Of a stretch of 64,000 nt of DNA, positions 9,858-19,876 are shown piece after piece (position 1 is the stretch's first letter; each line of letters begins with the position of its first letter). The position numbers and the translations under genes were made by a program. Source of the DNA: Marinobacter halotolerans. Its GTDB lineage: Bacteria; Pseudomonadota; Gammaproteobacteria; Pseudomonadales; Oleiphilaceae. The stretch lies in assembly GCF_008795985.1 (NCBI RefSeq), contig NZ_VMHP01000001.1:310001-374000 (forward strand), read 5' to 3'. The notes under the pieces were generated by a model. It was given only the letters and a program-made list of their open reading frames with translations, had not been told where the DNA came from and ran no database searches.

Positions 9858-11039
9858 TTAGTCCAGGTGTTCCACGACCCACTGGCCGTTCTTCTTAACA
9901 AGTATCCGGTTACAGCCCCGTGCTCGGGGATCCGCTTTGGTGTCTTCCGGCAGGGCGCGAACGACGGTTTCGGTCAGCCGCAACCCGGCGATCACACCCT
10001 CCAGCGCGTCATCAGCGTCCGCTGGGGCCCAAATCCGGCCGGTCGAATGGCTGGTTCGTTGTCCCAGGGAAGCCAATGAGCGAATATCCAGGCTGAAGCC
10101 GGTGGCCGGCCGCGCCCTGCCAAAGTCGCTGCCAATGGCATCGTACCGGCCACCCTTGCCGACCGCATCCCCATGACCCGGGACGTAGGCGGCAAAAACC
10201 AGGCCGGTATGGTAGTTGTAGCCTCGAAGCTCGCAGAAATCGAAACCGAAGGTAACCTCCGGGAAGTGGTTGCCCAACATGTCCGCCACACGCTCAAGTT
10301 GGCCCAGAGCATCCTGTAAAGGCACAGGCGCACCAGCGAGAATCTGTTTTGCTTCCGCCAGCGCCTCCGCCCCGCCACTGACACGTGCAAGCTTGCGCAG
10401 CATTTCACCGGCAGAACCGGCGGGGCAGTCACCCAGCCATTGATCAAGTTCCGGCACGGATTTACGGGCCATGGCGTCAAAAATGGCCTCGCCAGCGTCA
10501 CGGTCAAACGCGGCTTCTCGCACCAGATTCTCGTAGATGGCAACGTGGGCGAGATCCAGGTGAATCCGGGGCAGGCCCGATATCCTTAGGGACTCAAGCA
10601 TCAGACTGATGACTTCCATATCCGCAGACTCGGAGCGGCTGCCGAAAAGCTCACAACCGGCCTGGATCGGGGTACGGCCGGTCAGCATGTGACGGGGACG
10701 GGTATGCAGAACATGCCCGGCATAGCACAGCCGGGTAATGCCGTCCTGGCCAAGGGTATGGGCATCAATTCGGGCAGCCTGCGGAGTCATGTCTGCCCTC
10801 AGGCCCATCATTCTGCCAGTGAGCTGATCGGTCAGTTTGAAGGTCTGCAGTTCCAGATCGTGACCAGTGCCGGTAAACAGGGACTCGAGGTATTCAATCA
10901 GCGGCGGGATAACCAGCTGATAACCCCAGCGCTGGCAGGTATCCATTACATCCCGACGCAGGGATTCGATCTGTCCGGCCAGCGGAGGAAGAATGTCCTC
11001 AACGCCGTCCGGCAATAGCCAGCGATCAGATACTGTCAT
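9858..11039 (-). CDS. hisZ: ATP phosphoribosyltransferase regulatory subunit HisZ
   Basis: HisZ is a catalytically inactive histidyl-tRNA synthetase paralogue that pairs with short-form HisG in the first step of histidine biosynthesis. I use ATG 11039 (393 residues, MTVSDRWLLPDGVEDILPP); upstream in-frame codons reach 11102 but lack family similarity. Class II synthetase-like motifs include LRADMTPQAARI (motif 2 region) and YYNHTG-type YNYHTGLVFAAY. It lies between the terminator after hflC and purA, as in Pseudomonas. Its presence predicts a short HisG elsewhere in the genome. Confidence 0.94.
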   Translation of the reverse strand: MTVSDRWLLPDGVEDILPPLAGQIESLRRDVMDTCQRWGYQLVIPPLIEYLESLFTGTGHDLELQTFKLTDQLTGRMMGLRADMTPQAARIDAHTLGQDGITRLCYAGHVLHTRPRHMLTGRTPIQAGCELFGSRSESADMEVISLMLESLRISGLPRIHLDLAHVAIYENLVREAAFDRDAGEAIFDAMARKSVPELDQWLGDCPAGSAGEMLRKLARVSGGAEALAEAKQILAGAPVPLQDALGQLERVADMLGNHFPEVTFGFDFCELRGYNYHTGLVFAAYVPGHGDAVGKGGRYDAIGSDFGRARPATGFSLDIRSLASLGQRTSHSTGRIWAPADADDALEGVIAGLRLTETVVRALPEDTKADPRARGCNRILVKKNGQWVVEHLD

Positions 11040-11137
11040 GAGATTCCGTTGTCCGTGCACAGGATTGAAGGCAACACCCGGTGACAATGAAACCCGGGCC
11101 AAAACCGGCGAGATTTTACACTGTTGGCAGACACAAA

Positions 11138-11167
11138 AAAACCGGAATGCCAGAGCATTCCGGTTTT
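11138..11167 (-). terminator. Rho-independent terminator after hflC
   Basis: A 13-bp perfect stem (11138-11150 with 11155-11167) with a CAGA loop is flanked by A runs on one side and T runs on the other, so it can work in both directions. It lies 20 bp past the hflC stop on the minus strand and separates the hflKC part of the operon from hisZ-purA. Confidence 0.9.
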
Positions 11168-11186
11168 AACCGTGCCAGCCTCAGTA

Positions 11187-12062
11187 TCAGCGGTTGCCCA
11201 TCGGGTCCTTCAGATACTTCATGAAGTCGCTTTCAGTATCAATGACCATGATATCGCCCTTGTCGGCAAAGGTGTTCTGATACGCCTCCAGACTGCGATA
11301 GAAGGAATAGAACTCACTGTTAGTTCCATAGGCGTCCGCGTAAATTCGAGCCGCCTCTGCATCGCCCTCACCGCGAGTTTCTTCGGCCTTGGAGAAGGCT
11401 TCGGCAAGGATAACGGTGCGCTGCCGATCCGCATCGGCCCTTATACCTTCCGCAAGTTCGTTACCCCGCGAACGGAATTCCTGTGCCAGCGCCAAACGCT
11501 CGGCCGCCATACGACGGTACACGTTCTGGCTGACTTCCCCGGGAAACTCAATGGCCTTGACCCGGATATCAACCACGTCAATACCGAACTCTTCCTGCGC
11601 CGTTTCGTTGACTCGGGTGGTAAGGCTGGTCATGAGCTCGTCGCGCTGACCGGACACCACTTCGACCATGGTGCGAACACCGAACTCGTCCCGCAGACCA
11701 TTGTCTACCCGCGAGAGCAAGAGCTGGGAGGCGCGGTATTCGTCACCACCGGTGGCGCGGTAGAACTGATCCACGTCCCGGATTTTCCACGCGATGTAAG
11801 AGTCCACATCCAGAGGCTTCTTCTCGATTGTCAGATACTGGCGCGACGGAAGATCCGTCGTCAGCAACCGGACATCGAACTCCCGAACCTGGTCGATAAC
11901 CGGCACCTTGAAGTGTATGCCCGCTTTGATGTCTGTTTCAATCAGCTCACCGAAGCGCAACAAGACGCCACGATGGGTTTCAGGGATGATATAGACGCTG
12001 GACAAAACCACCAGCACCACGATAAGGGCGCCCGCAAGGCCCACTACACCTTTAGCTCCCAT
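11187..12062 (-). CDS. hflC: FtsH protease modulator HflC
   Basis: HflC is an inner-membrane SPFH/prohibitin-domain protein; with HflK it forms a large periplasmic cage around FtsH and limits its proteolysis of membrane proteins. The 291-residue protein has one N-terminal membrane segment (residues about 6-26, VVGLAGALIVVLVVLSSVYII), the band-7 domain, then a charged helical region (QEFRSRGNELAEGIRADADRQR) and a C-terminal RMSLEAY-like SFYRSLEAYQ segment. It starts one base after the hflK stop. Length and order match E. coli hflKC. Confidence 0.97.
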   Translation of the reverse strand: MGAKGVVGLAGALIVVLVVLSSVYIIPETHRGVLLRFGELIETDIKAGIHFKVPVIDQVREFDVRLLTTDLPSRQYLTIEKKPLDVDSYIAWKIRDVDQFYRATGGDEYRASQLLLSRVDNGLRDEFGVRTMVEVVSGQRDELMTSLTTRVNETAQEEFGIDVVDIRVKAIEFPGEVSQNVYRRMAAERLALAQEFRSRGNELAEGIRADADRQRTVILAEAFSKAEETRGEGDAEAARIYADAYGTNSEFYSFYRSLEAYQNTFADKGDIMVIDTESDFMKYLKDPMGNR

Positions 12063-12063
12063 A

Positions 12064-13248
12064 TTAACGGCTCCTCCGCACGCCTGAATCCTGACGGCTC
12101 TGCAGTTCCTGCATTACCTGGTCAGACAGCGCCTTGATGTCTGTTTGATTGCTGCCCGACTCGCCACTCTGTCCACTGACGCCGGCACGATTGGTCAGCC
12201 CGTCAAGCGGCAAATACATGATATTGTCGTCGCCCTCAGTGGCCACCATGACCTTGCTGGTATTGGTCAACACCGCTTCAAGCGCCTGAATGTACATGCG
12301 CTCACGAGTTACCTCGGGTGCTTGCTCGTAAACATCCAGAACCGCCATGAAGCGCGACGTTTCACCACGAGCGCGTTCTACAACCTGTTCCCTGTAGGCA
12401 GCGGCCTCTTCCGTCAGACGCCGGGCACGGCCGCGGGCTTCGGGAACCACTTTGTTGCGATAACGTTCCGCTTCTTCTTTAACTTGCTGCTCGTCCTCAC
12501 GGGCACGCTGCACTTCGCGGAACGCATCCTGCACCGGCTCGGGCGGCTGGGTGCTCTCAACGTTTACCCGAACTATGCCAAGGCCTGTGCTGTACTCGCG
12601 AAGGAAGGTCTGCAATCTTTGCTCGATCCTTACCGAAAGTTCGGCCCGGCCTTCCGTCAACACGCCATCAAGCGTTGAACTGCCGACCTCGTGACGAAGG
12701 GCACTGTCTGTGGCAAACGCCAGCGCCTGGTTAGAATCCCGGACGTTGAGCACATAATCGCGAGCGTCATTGACCCGGTACTGAACCTGCAGATCAACCG
12801 TCACCAGGTTTTCATCCTGGGTCAGCATCTGCCCGGAGGACTCTGCGGTCCGCACGTTGGTGACACGCACCAGTGTAACGCTGTCGATCAGCGGCACCTT
12901 GAAACGCAGTCCAGGTTCCTCAATACGACTAAATTCACCGAAACGCAGAACAACCGCACGCTCTTGCTCGTCGACGGTATAAAAAGACTGGAAAACAACG
13001 TAACCAACAAAAACGATGGCGACGATGGCCAGCACCGCACCAATCCCGCCGGCATTGCCACCAGATGAACCGCTGCCACCTGAATTGCCGCCCTTGCCCT
13101 TTCCGCCAAGGAGCTTGTTCAGCTTGTCGAGGCCCTTTTTCAGTGCCTCGTCAAGATCCGGCGGCCCCTGATCTTTACCACCGCGACCTCCACCGGTTCC
13201 CCAGGGATCATTGTCGTTGCGGTTTCCACCCGGTTCATTCCAGGCCAT
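12064..13248 (-). CDS. hflK: FtsH protease modulator HflK
   Basis: I place the start at ATG 13248 (394 residues, MAWNEPGGNRNDNDPWG), because this acid/Gly-rich cytoplasmic head is the conserved HflK beginning; a further in-frame ATG at 13284 is unlikely. After the Gly-rich N-terminus (repeated GGKGKGGNSGGSGSSG-like residues) comes one membrane segment near residues 75-95, then the SPFH domain with VDLQVQYRV and RVNVESTQPPEPVQDAF. It forms a hetero-oligomer with HflC, encoded directly after. Both follow hflX in the operon. Confidence 0.97.
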   Translation of the reverse strand: MAWNEPGGNRNDNDPWGTGGGRGGKDQGPPDLDEALKKGLDKLNKLLGGKGKGGNSGGSGSSGGNAGGIGAVLAIVAIVFVGYVVFQSFYTVDEQERAVVLRFGEFSRIEEPGLRFKVPLIDSVTLVRVTNVRTAESSGQMLTQDENLVTVDLQVQYRVNDARDYVLNVRDSNQALAFATDSALRHEVGSSTLDGVLTEGRAELSVRIEQRLQTFLREYSTGLGIVRVNVESTQPPEPVQDAFREVQRAREDEQQVKEEAERYRNKVVPEARGRARRLTEEAAAYREQVVERARGETSRFMAVLDVYEQAPEVTRERMYIQALEAVLTNTSKVMVATEGDDNIMYLPLDGLTNRAGVSGQSGESGSNQTDIKALSDQVMQELQSRQDSGVRRSR

Positions 13249-13326
13249 AGTGTTCTCCGTTCTTAGCTGATCGAATGGCTGCAAATACTAGGGATTTATA
13301 AGCGCCCCGGCAATAGCGCAGCCTGC

Positions 13327-14625
13327 TTAACTATGCGACTGTTCCAGCCTCACTTGGTTTTCCCGTACCCCGGCCCGACTCAGTAACTGCAACCAGTCCC
13401 TTTGCTGAAGCCTTACTTCAAGGACTGAATCGCCGTTATCCCGATGGCTTTCCTCGATCACCGAGCCCGCCTCATGCAATAGCGCCCGCAACTTTCCATC
13501 AGTTGGCCGCAGACACACAAAGTGATGTACGACGTCTTCGGCAAGCCGTTCCACTACCGCGTCGAAGAGTTCCTGCATACCTTTACCGGACACAGCAGAT
13601 ACCCAGACACGCACCGGCACACCCTCTTCATTACGTTCAGTTCGGGGTGAAAAGTTCTCCAGCAGGTCAATTTTATTGAACACCTGAAGTACCGGCACGT
13701 CGTCCGCGCCAATTTCCGCCAGTACGTTCTCCACCTGCTCGATATTTTCGTCTCGCCGCTGATCGTAGCAGTCGACAATATGCAGCAGAATGGAGGCTTC
13801 AGTGGTTTCCTCAAGCGTTGCCCGGAATGCCTCCACCAGTTTATGGGGCAGGTGACGGATGAAACCAACCGTATCCGCCATAACGACAGGGCCAATGTCC
13901 GGAAGTTCCAGCCTTCTCAGAGTCGGATCCAGCGTCGCGAAGAGTTGATCAGCGGCGTAGACCGTCGACGTGGTCAGTCGGTTGAACAGGGTTGATTTGC
14001 CAGCGTTGGTATAACCCACCAGTGACACCGTCGGGATATCGGCGCGGGTACGGGCACGGCGCCCCTGATTGCGCTGTCGACGCACCTTTTCAAGCCGACG
14101 ATGGATCGATTTGATACGCTCTCGCAGCAGGCGGCGGTCAGTTTCAAGCTGGGTTTCACCTGGGCCACGAAGACCGATACCACCTTTCTGACGCTCCAGG
14201 TGGGTCCAGCCCCGGACCAGCCGCGTGGACATATGGTCAAGCTGGGCCAGTTCAACCTGCAGCTTGCCCTCATGGGTTCGCGCTCGCTGGGCAAAGATAT
14301 CCAGAATGACCCCGGTGCGATCCAGCACCCGGCACTGGAGCTCCCGTTCGATGTTGCGCTCCTGGCTGGGGCTGAGCGCATGATTAAACAACACGATATC
14401 CGCACCATTAGCGGTGACGGCATCCCGGATTTCTTCCAGCTTGCCGGTGCCCACAAACAGCCGCGAACTGGGCTGCTTGCGGGTGCCGGTCACTACGCCG
14501 ACCGGCTCAACATCCGCCGACCAGACCAGCTCCCGGAATTCTCCCAGGTCTTCTTTGTCGTCATAGGCGGAAAATTCAATGTGAACAAGAATCGCTCGTT
14601 CACCAACGTCGGGGCGCTCAAACAA
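13327..14625 (-). CDS. hflX: Ribosome-associated GTPase HflX
   Basis: This 432-residue GTPase splits or rescues stalled 70S ribosomes, notably after heat or antibiotic stress. The N-terminal nucleotide-binding-like domain has GTGKLEEI and FNHALSPSQERN; a linker carries RLVRGWTHLERQKGGIGLRGPGETQ-type residues (RGPGETQLE); the G domain shows GYTNAGKST (G1), ADTVGFIRHLP (G3) and FNKID (G4). It lies 78 bp upstream of hflK and 122 bp after hfq; a possible attenuator sits in the latter gap. Confidence 0.97.
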   Translation of the reverse strand: MFERPDVGERAILVHIEFSAYDDKEDLGEFRELVWSADVEPVGVVTGTRKQPSSRLFVGTGKLEEIRDAVTANGADIVLFNHALSPSQERNIERELQCRVLDRTGVILDIFAQRARTHEGKLQVELAQLDHMSTRLVRGWTHLERQKGGIGLRGPGETQLETDRRLLRERIKSIHRRLEKVRRQRNQGRRARTRADIPTVSLVGYTNAGKSTLFNRLTTSTVYAADQLFATLDPTLRRLELPDIGPVVMADTVGFIRHLPHKLVEAFRATLEETTEASILLHIVDCYDQRRDENIEQVENVLAEIGADDVPVLQVFNKIDLLENFSPRTERNEEGVPVRVWVSAVSGKGMQELFDAVVERLAEDVVHHFVCLRPTDGKLRALLHEAGSVIEESHRDNGDSVLEVRLQQRDWLQLLSRAGVRENQVRLEQSHS

Positions 14626-14662
14626 GTCGCTTAAACTCCAGGGCAGTCAGACTGCATCTACC

Positions 14663-14720
14663 ATAAAAACAAACACCCGCGCCCTGCGGAACCTCAGGCG
14701 ATTCCTCAAAGACGCGGGTG
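14663..14720 (-). terminator. Possible terminator or attenuator between hfq and hflX
   Basis: Read on the minus strand, an 8-bp stem (14713-14720 pairing with 14674-14681) encloses a 31-base region with a further GGAA/TTCC stem, and is followed by a T-rich run (14663-14673). The position just after hfq suggests partial termination, which would let hfq be expressed above hflX. The large internal region makes it weaker than a simple hairpin. Confidence 0.5.
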
Positions 14721-14747
14721 ATGGACAACCAGCAGGGCTCGGGCAAA

Positions 14748-14996
14748 TCAGTCCTCGGACTCTTCACCGCCCGGGGCCTGAGGCGGAATGCGAACATTGC
14801 GTGCCGGCACAACGGTTGAGATTGCGTGCTTGTAAACCATCTGGCTTACAGTGTTCTTCAGCAAAATCACAAACTGGTCAAAGGATTCAATCTGGCCCTG
14901 CAACTTGATACCGTTGACCAGAAAGATAGAAACCGGAATGCGTTCCTTGCGTAAGGCGTTGAGGTAAGGGTCTTGTAAAGACTGCCCTTTTGACAT
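14748..14996 (-). CDS. hfq: RNA chaperone Hfq
   Basis: This 82-residue Sm-like protein forms a hexameric ring that anneals small RNAs to mRNAs. It has the canonical start [39 protein letters not shown] sequence: Gln8 and the proximal-face YKHA segment ([11 protein letters not shown], residues about 55-65) are present. The C-terminal tail is short and acidic (PGGEESED), as in pseudomonads rather than enterics. It lies 37 bp after miaA in the conserved miaA-hfq-hflX order. Confidence 0.99.
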   Translation of the reverse strand: MSKGQSLQDPYLNALRKERIPVSIFLVNGIKLQGQIESFDQFVILLKNTVSQMVYKHAISTVVPARNVRIPPQAPGGEESED

Positions 14997-15033
14997 GTTT
15001 ATTCTCCTGTTTATGATTGAAGCAGATCGTCAT

Positions 15034-16053
15034 TTAAAACTTCAATGTGGTGCGAGACCCGATGATTTTCAAGGCCAAATCAACCGTTTCCGGATCGTCA
15101 CTCTCCAGCCAGTCCAAACCGGACCATTTTCGCAGCCAAGTCAGCTGCCGCTTAGCAAGCTGCCGGGTAGCAGCCACCCCTTTCCCGACCATTTCCTGAT
15201 GGTCATCTTCGCCAGCCAGATAGGACCAGGCCTGACGGTATCCAACGCATCGCATGGACGGTAATTCAGAGTGTAGATCACCTCTGGCCATCAGCGCCCT
15301 GACTTCTTCAAGAAAACCCCCATCGAGCATTGACCGGAATCGCCGGGCAATCCGTTCGTGGAGTATCTTTCGATCAGAAGGCGCTATCGCAAGCTGAACC
15401 ACAGTATACGGAAGACTCGACGATTCGTCTGCCTGCCAGCGGGTAAAATAGGTGTAATCCTCAACACTTGCCGCCGTTCGCTCGCCCCCGCCATCTTCGT
15501 CGCCCTGCGCCCAGAGCCAGGAAATCGGTTGGCCGGTCAGACGGATGACTTCGATGGCCCGTAACAACCTCTGGCGATTGTTGGGATGAATCAGCCCCGC
15601 GGCCATCGGGTCTTTTTCTTCCAGCTCCCGATATAGCGATTCCCAGCCCTGCTGCTGCGCCTGCGCTTCAAGCTGGCGCCGGAGTACGGGATCGGCAGAG
15701 GGCAAAGACGACATGCCCTGCAGCAAGGCCTTGAAATACATCATGGTGCCGCCCACCAGAAGCGGGATTCTGCCCCGGGCACTGATGTCCGCCATTGCGG
15801 CCAGGGCATCCCGCCGGAAGTCCGCCACCGAGTATGTTTCCGCCGGGTCACAGATATCGATCAGCCGATGGGGGGCCTCGGCAAGCTCTTCAGGGGACGG
15901 CTTGGCCGTGCCGATATCCATGCCCCGATATATCATCGCCGAATCTACACTGATGATATCGCAGGGCAATCGGCGGCAGAGTTCGATCGCCAGATCGGTT
16001 TTACCAGAGGCCGTTGGCCCCATCAGGAAAATGGCCGGAGGATAGGATGTCAT
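15034..16053 (-). CDS. miaA: tRNA dimethylallyltransferase MiaA
   Basis: MiaA adds a dimethylallyl group to N6 of A37 in tRNAs that read codons beginning with U. The 339-residue protein has the P-loop [11 protein letters not shown] (residues 12-22), [16 protein letters not shown] and the [16 protein letters not shown] segment, and the [15 protein letters not shown] motif near the end. It starts seven bases after the mutL stop, so it is cotranscribed with mutL and hfq. Confidence 0.97.
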   Translation of the reverse strand: MTSYPPAIFLMGPTASGKTDLAIELCRRLPCDIISVDSAMIYRGMDIGTAKPSPEELAEAPHRLIDICDPAETYSVADFRRDALAAMADISARGRIPLLVGGTMMYFKALLQGMSSLPSADPVLRRQLEAQAQQQGWESLYRELEEKDPMAAGLIHPNNRQRLLRAIEVIRLTGQPISWLWAQGDEDGGGERTAASVEDYTYFTRWQADESSSLPYTVVQLAIAPSDRKILHERIARRFRSMLDGGFLEEVRALMARGDLHSELPSMRCVGYRQAWSYLAGEDDHQEMVGKGVAATRQLAKRQLTWLRKWSGLDWLESDDPETVDLALKIIGSRTTLKF

Positions 16054-16059
16054 GGGCTT

Positions 16060-17967
16060 CTAACGGCCCCGGAGGAACAGCTTATCGAGCTCCGCCATGG
16101 TCATCACTGTCCAGGTCGGGCGGCCATGGTTGCACTGACCACTGCGCTCGGTGGCCTCCATATCACGCAGCAGGGTGTTCATCTCGGGGATGGTCAGCTG
16201 CCGGTTGGCCCGCACAGAACCGTGGCACGCCATTGTACCCAACAGTTCATGGGTTACGGCCTCTACCCGGTCGCTTTCGCCGTTTTCAATCAGATCCGAC
16301 AGCACATCGCGAACCAGTTGCTCGGTATCGGCGCCCCGCAGCAGCGCGGGAACCTGGCGAACCGCCAGGGTTTCCGGCCCGATCCGTTCAACCCCCAGGC
16401 CCAGCTGAAGCAGCTCCTGGCCGTGTGTTTCTGCCAGCGCCGCCTCTTTCTGGCTGACCGCCAGTGAGACCGGCACCAGTAAGGGCTGACTCTTCAGATC
16501 CTGGGCTTCCAGAGCCCGCTTCATTCGCTCGTAAGTAATCCGTTCATGGGCAGCGTGCATGTCCACGACGATCAGTCCCTGATGGCTCTGGGCAAGTATG
16601 TAGATACCGTGGAGCTGGGCAATGGCGTACCCCAGAGGCGGATCGTCGCCCTGATTGACCGGCGGCGTGATCGCCATGTCTGACCGCCCCAGAGGCGGTA
16701 CGGTCGATCCTCCGGAAGATTCAACACCGCCGCCCTGGTTCAGGGACTGGTAGAACGCCATCTGGTCCCTGGCCTGCCATTCCTGCTGGAAGGGTTGCTG
16801 GCCAGGGCCCTGACTTCCAGGATAAGGCGCCTCCACCGTCTGGCCGCTGTCAAAACCTGCCGGCCGGGAATCCGTCATTGGCACCTGAACGCCAAACGCC
16901 TGGGCGTGGGCCGACGGGTGCCGTCCCTCGGACTGGGCAACGGCGCCACGCAAATGATCATCCGGACGCACATCCGCCAGGGCTTTATGGAGTGTGCGGA
17001 AAATAAAGTCGTGAACCAGGCGACCATCCCGGAAACGCACTTCGTGCTTGGTGGGATGAACATTCACATCCACAGAAGCCGGATCCACCTCCAGGTAGAG
17101 CACAAACGCCGGATGGCGATTATTGTAGAGTACGTCGCGGTAGGCCTGGCGAACGGCGTGAGCCACCAGCCGGTCACGAATCACCCGGCCATTCACAAAA
17201 AAGTACTGCAGATCCGCCTGGCTGCGTGAAAAGGTCGGCAGTGCGACCCAGCCCCAGAGCCTGAGCCCGGTTGCCTCGGCATCTATGATGACGGCATTGT
17301 CGATAAACTGCTGCCCGCACAGGGCGCCAATTCGCCTTTCCCGGTCAAGGGGATTTTCTGCCGGCCGCAGACTCTGGATCACCCGCTGGTTGTGGCGCAG
17401 GGTAAAACCGGTATCAAATCGACTGAGAGCCTGTCGCCGGACGCATTCCTCAACGTGATTGAATTCGGTTTTTTCGGTGCGCAGGAATTTACGACGAGCG
17501 GGCGTGTTGAAAAACAGGTCGCGCACTTCCACCGTCGTGCCCACCGGGTGGGCAGCGGGCGCGATGGTGGCATCCATATCCCGGCCTTCCACCTCCACTT
17601 TGGCAGCGGCTTCCTGGTCTTCGGTCCGGGACGTCAACGCCAGGCGGGAAACCGAGGAAATGCTGGCCAGGGCCTCGCCGCGAAAACCAAGGGAAGCCAC
17701 CGCTTCCAGGTCATCCAGGTCGGCAATCTTGCTGGTAGCGTGACGGCTAAGCGCCAGTGACAGATCGCTTTCGCCAATGCCGCTGCCGTCGTCCCGCACG
17801 CGTATAAGCTTGACACCACCCTGTTCGATGTCGATATCAATTCTGCGGGCGCCGGCATCCAGCGCGTTTTCGATAAGCTCTTTTGCAACAGAGGCCGGGC
17901 GCTCGACCACCTCGCCAGCAGCAATCTGGTTTGCCAGGCGGGGTGTCAGCAATCGGATGGCGGGCAT
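16060..17967 (-). CDS. mutL: DNA mismatch repair protein MutL, endonuclease type
   Basis: This 635-residue protein has the GHKL ATPase domain ([29 protein letters not shown]) in the first 330 residues, then a Pro/Gln-rich linker (about 340-440), then a dimerization domain. That domain has DMHAAHE at residues 469-475, ACHGSVRA near 581 and GQCNHGRP near 611. These match the metal-binding endonuclease motifs DQHAxxE, ACHxAxRA and CxHGRP with small substitutions (Met for Gln, Ser for Ala). I infer an intrinsic nicking activity as in Pseudomonas, and so no need for MutH. It is 7 bp from miaA and 19 bp from amiB. Confidence 0.97.
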   Translation of the reverse strand: MPAIRLLTPRLANQIAAGEVVERPASVAKELIENALDAGARRIDIDIEQGGVKLIRVRDDGSGIGESDLSLALSRHATSKIADLDDLEAVASLGFRGEALASISSVSRLALTSRTEDQEAAAKVEVEGRDMDATIAPAAHPVGTTVEVRDLFFNTPARRKFLRTEKTEFNHVEECVRRQALSRFDTGFTLRHNQRVIQSLRPAENPLDRERRIGALCGQQFIDNAVIIDAEATGLRLWGWVALPTFSRSQADLQYFFVNGRVIRDRLVAHAVRQAYRDVLYNNRHPAFVLYLEVDPASVDVNVHPTKHEVRFRDGRLVHDFIFRTLHKALADVRPDDHLRGAVAQSEGRHPSAHAQAFGVQVPMTDSRPAGFDSGQTVEAPYPGSQGPGQQPFQQEWQARDQMAFYQSLNQGGGVESSGGSTVPPLGRSDMAITPPVNQGDDPPLGYAIAQLHGIYILAQSHQGLIVVDMHAAHERITYERMKRALEAQDLKSQPLLVPVSLAVSQKEAALAETHGQELLQLGLGVERIGPETLAVRQVPALLRGADTEQLVRDVLSDLIENGESDRVEAVTHELLGTMACHGSVRANRQLTIPEMNTLLRDMEATERSGQCNHGRPTWTVMTMAELDKLFLRGR

Positions 17968-17986
17968 TGACGGAACAACCTCGTTA

Positions 17987-19333
17987 TCAGGAAGCGGGAA
18001 TGCGGATAGTCTGCCCTACCATAACACGGTCATCGTTCAGTCCGTTATATTGCATCAACTCGCTGACGGAGGTCTGGGTACGGCGAGCAACGCCTGACAG
18101 GGTATCGCCTCGCTGTATCCGGTACTGACTGACTTCACTCTTGCCGTTGCGCTTCTGCCAGGCCAACAGGGTGCCCGGCGGCGGCGTTTTCTGGAAGTAA
18201 TCGTCGATGCCGCGTACCACCGCGTCAGCCAGTTTTCGCTGATATCCGGATGTGGTGAGGTACTTCTCTTCCCTGGGATTGGAAATAAAGCCTGCTTCGA
18301 CAAGAATCGACGGGATATCCGGGGATTTGAGAACCGCAAAGGATGCCTGCTCCACGCTTCGTTTGTGCAATTTGGCAACGCCCCCCAACTGATCCAGGAC
18401 CTCGCTGCCAACACCAAGACTGGAATTGATGCTGGCCGTCATCGACAGATCGAGCAGTACGCCGGCGAGGGTGTCGTCCCGACCTTCAAGCGAGACTCCG
18501 CCAGCGCCGCCGATCAGGTCGGAGCGGTTTTCTGACTGGGCAAGCCAACGGGCAGTTTCACTGGTGGCACCACGCTGGGACAGGGCAAAGACTGAAGCCC
18601 CGCGGGGTTCCGGCGTGCGGAAAGCATCGGCGTGCACGGACACGAACAGATCCGCATTATGCTTGCGTGCCAGAATAGTCCGGCTGCGCAGATCAATGTA
18701 ATAGTCCCCCGTGCGGGTCAGCTTGGCGGTGTACCCGGGCTTCTGCTCGATCATGTCGGCCAGGGTGCGGGCCATTTTCAGCACCACGTCTTTCTCGAGG
18801 GTTCCACGGGGACCGATCGCACCCGGGTCTTCACCACCATGCCCGGCATCCACCACAACCACTATGTCGCGCTTGCCGTTGGCGTTGTCTGTGACGGTAG
18901 GACGGGATTCCTCCCGGGCTTCACGTGCGCCCTCTTCAATCAGGTCCACCACCAGACGATGACCATACTTCTGGTTCGGAGCCAGCTGGAAGCTGCGCGG
19001 CTTGATGTCCTTTTTTAGGTCAAGCACAACCCTCAGATCGTTGCCGTTCCGGGGAGCACTGCGGATGCGACGGATCGGGCTGCCACTCAGGTCCAGGGAC
19101 TCGAAATTCGCCTTGAGGCGGGTATTCTGCAGGTCAATGACCAGACGTGACGGTCCTGACAGGGAGAAGATGTTGTGTTCGATGGCATCCCCCATATCCA
19201 GAACAAGCCGGGTATGGTCAGGCGCCGGCCAGATTCGCACGCTTTCGATATCGACACCGGCCTTCACCGGCAGCGATACCATGATCAGCGCCAACACGCC
19301 GAAAAAATGTCTCAAACAGAGCCTGGTTTTCAT
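17987..19333 (-). CDS. amiB: N-acetylmuramoyl-L-alanine amidase AmiB/AmiC type with LysM
   Basis: This periplasmic amidase cleaves the peptide from muramic acid to separate daughter cells. I use ATG 19333 (448 residues) because AGGT stands eight bases before it, while the ATG at 19348 has no ribosome site. Order: signal peptide ([19 protein letters not shown], residues 1-26), AMIN targeting domain (about 30-130), Amidase_3 domain with the zinc motifs [12 protein letters not shown] and SVHADAF, and a C-terminal LysM ([13 protein letters not shown]) that binds glycan. The E. coli relatives lack this LysM; pseudomonad AmiB has it. It lies between tsaE and mutL. Confidence 0.95.
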   Translation of the reverse strand: MKTRLCLRHFFGVLALIMVSLPVKAGVDIESVRIWPAPDHTRLVLDMGDAIEHNIFSLSGPSRLVIDLQNTRLKANFESLDLSGSPIRRIRSAPRNGNDLRVVLDLKKDIKPRSFQLAPNQKYGHRLVVDLIEEGAREAREESRPTVTDNANGKRDIVVVVDAGHGGEDPGAIGPRGTLEKDVVLKMARTLADMIEQKPGYTAKLTRTGDYYIDLRSRTILARKHNADLFVSVHADAFRTPEPRGASVFALSQRGATSETARWLAQSENRSDLIGGAGGVSLEGRDDTLAGVLLDLSMTASINSSLGVGSEVLDQLGGVAKLHKRSVEQASFAVLKSPDIPSILVEAGFISNPREEKYLTTSGYQRKLADAVVRGIDDYFQKTPPPGTLLAWQKRNGKSEVSQYRIQRGDTLSGVARRTQTSVSELMQYNGLNDDRVMVGQTIRIPAS

Positions 19334-19375
19334 GCTGTATACCTGCATTGAAAAAAACCTTCTGCAAATACCCGA

Positions 19376-19876
19376 TTAACCGTTTGTCAGGCCCAAAGCC
19401 TGCAAACCATCCAGTAATTCTTTTCCCGTCGGCGTTTCCGGTTGGAAAACTGCCAGTCGGCCGTCGCCCTCTGGCTCCAGCCTCACCCGCAAATCCGGAG
19501 CGGGCAAAATGCCTTCGCCGCGCTCAGCCCACTCGATCAGACAGAGACTGAGCTTGTCGAAATAATCCCGGATGCCCAGATACTCGAGCTCTTCCGGGTC
19601 GCCAAGGCGGTAAAGATCAAAGTGATAGACCCTTGGCGTCAGGTGTTCATAAGGCTCGACAATGGTGTAGGTCGGACTCTTGACTGCACCTTGATGGCCC
19701 ATACCCCGCATCACCCCGCGACTGAGCGTTGTTTTGCCCATTCCCAGGTTGCCCTGAAGAAACACAGTCGCGCCCCGGCCGCTGCGGCCAACCGCCGCTG
19801 CCAGCGTTCGCCCGACAGCCTCAGTGGCGGCTTCGTCGGCCAAAAATACGACAACCTCTCCCGGACTGTTAGCCAC
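19376..19876 (-). CDS. tsaE: tRNA threonylcarbamoyladenosine biosynthesis ATPase TsaE
   Basis: TsaE is the small ATPase that drives turnover of the TsaBD complex, which makes t6A37 in ANN-decoding tRNAs. The 166-residue protein has LQGNLGMGKTTLSRGV (P-loop), SPTYTIVEPY and VYHFDLYRL, all family-diagnostic. The start is a GTG at 19876, directly adjacent to the nnr stop codon (TGAGTG), which implies coupled translation at a reduced level. Confidence 0.96.
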   Translation of the reverse strand: MANSPGEVVVFLADEAATEAVGRTLAAAVGRSGRGATVFLQGNLGMGKTTLSRGVMRGMGHQGAVKSPTYTIVEPYEHLTPRVYHFDLYRLGDPEELEYLGIRDYFDKLSLCLIEWAERGEGILPAPDLRVRLEPEGDGRLAVFQPETPTGKELLDGLQALGLTNG

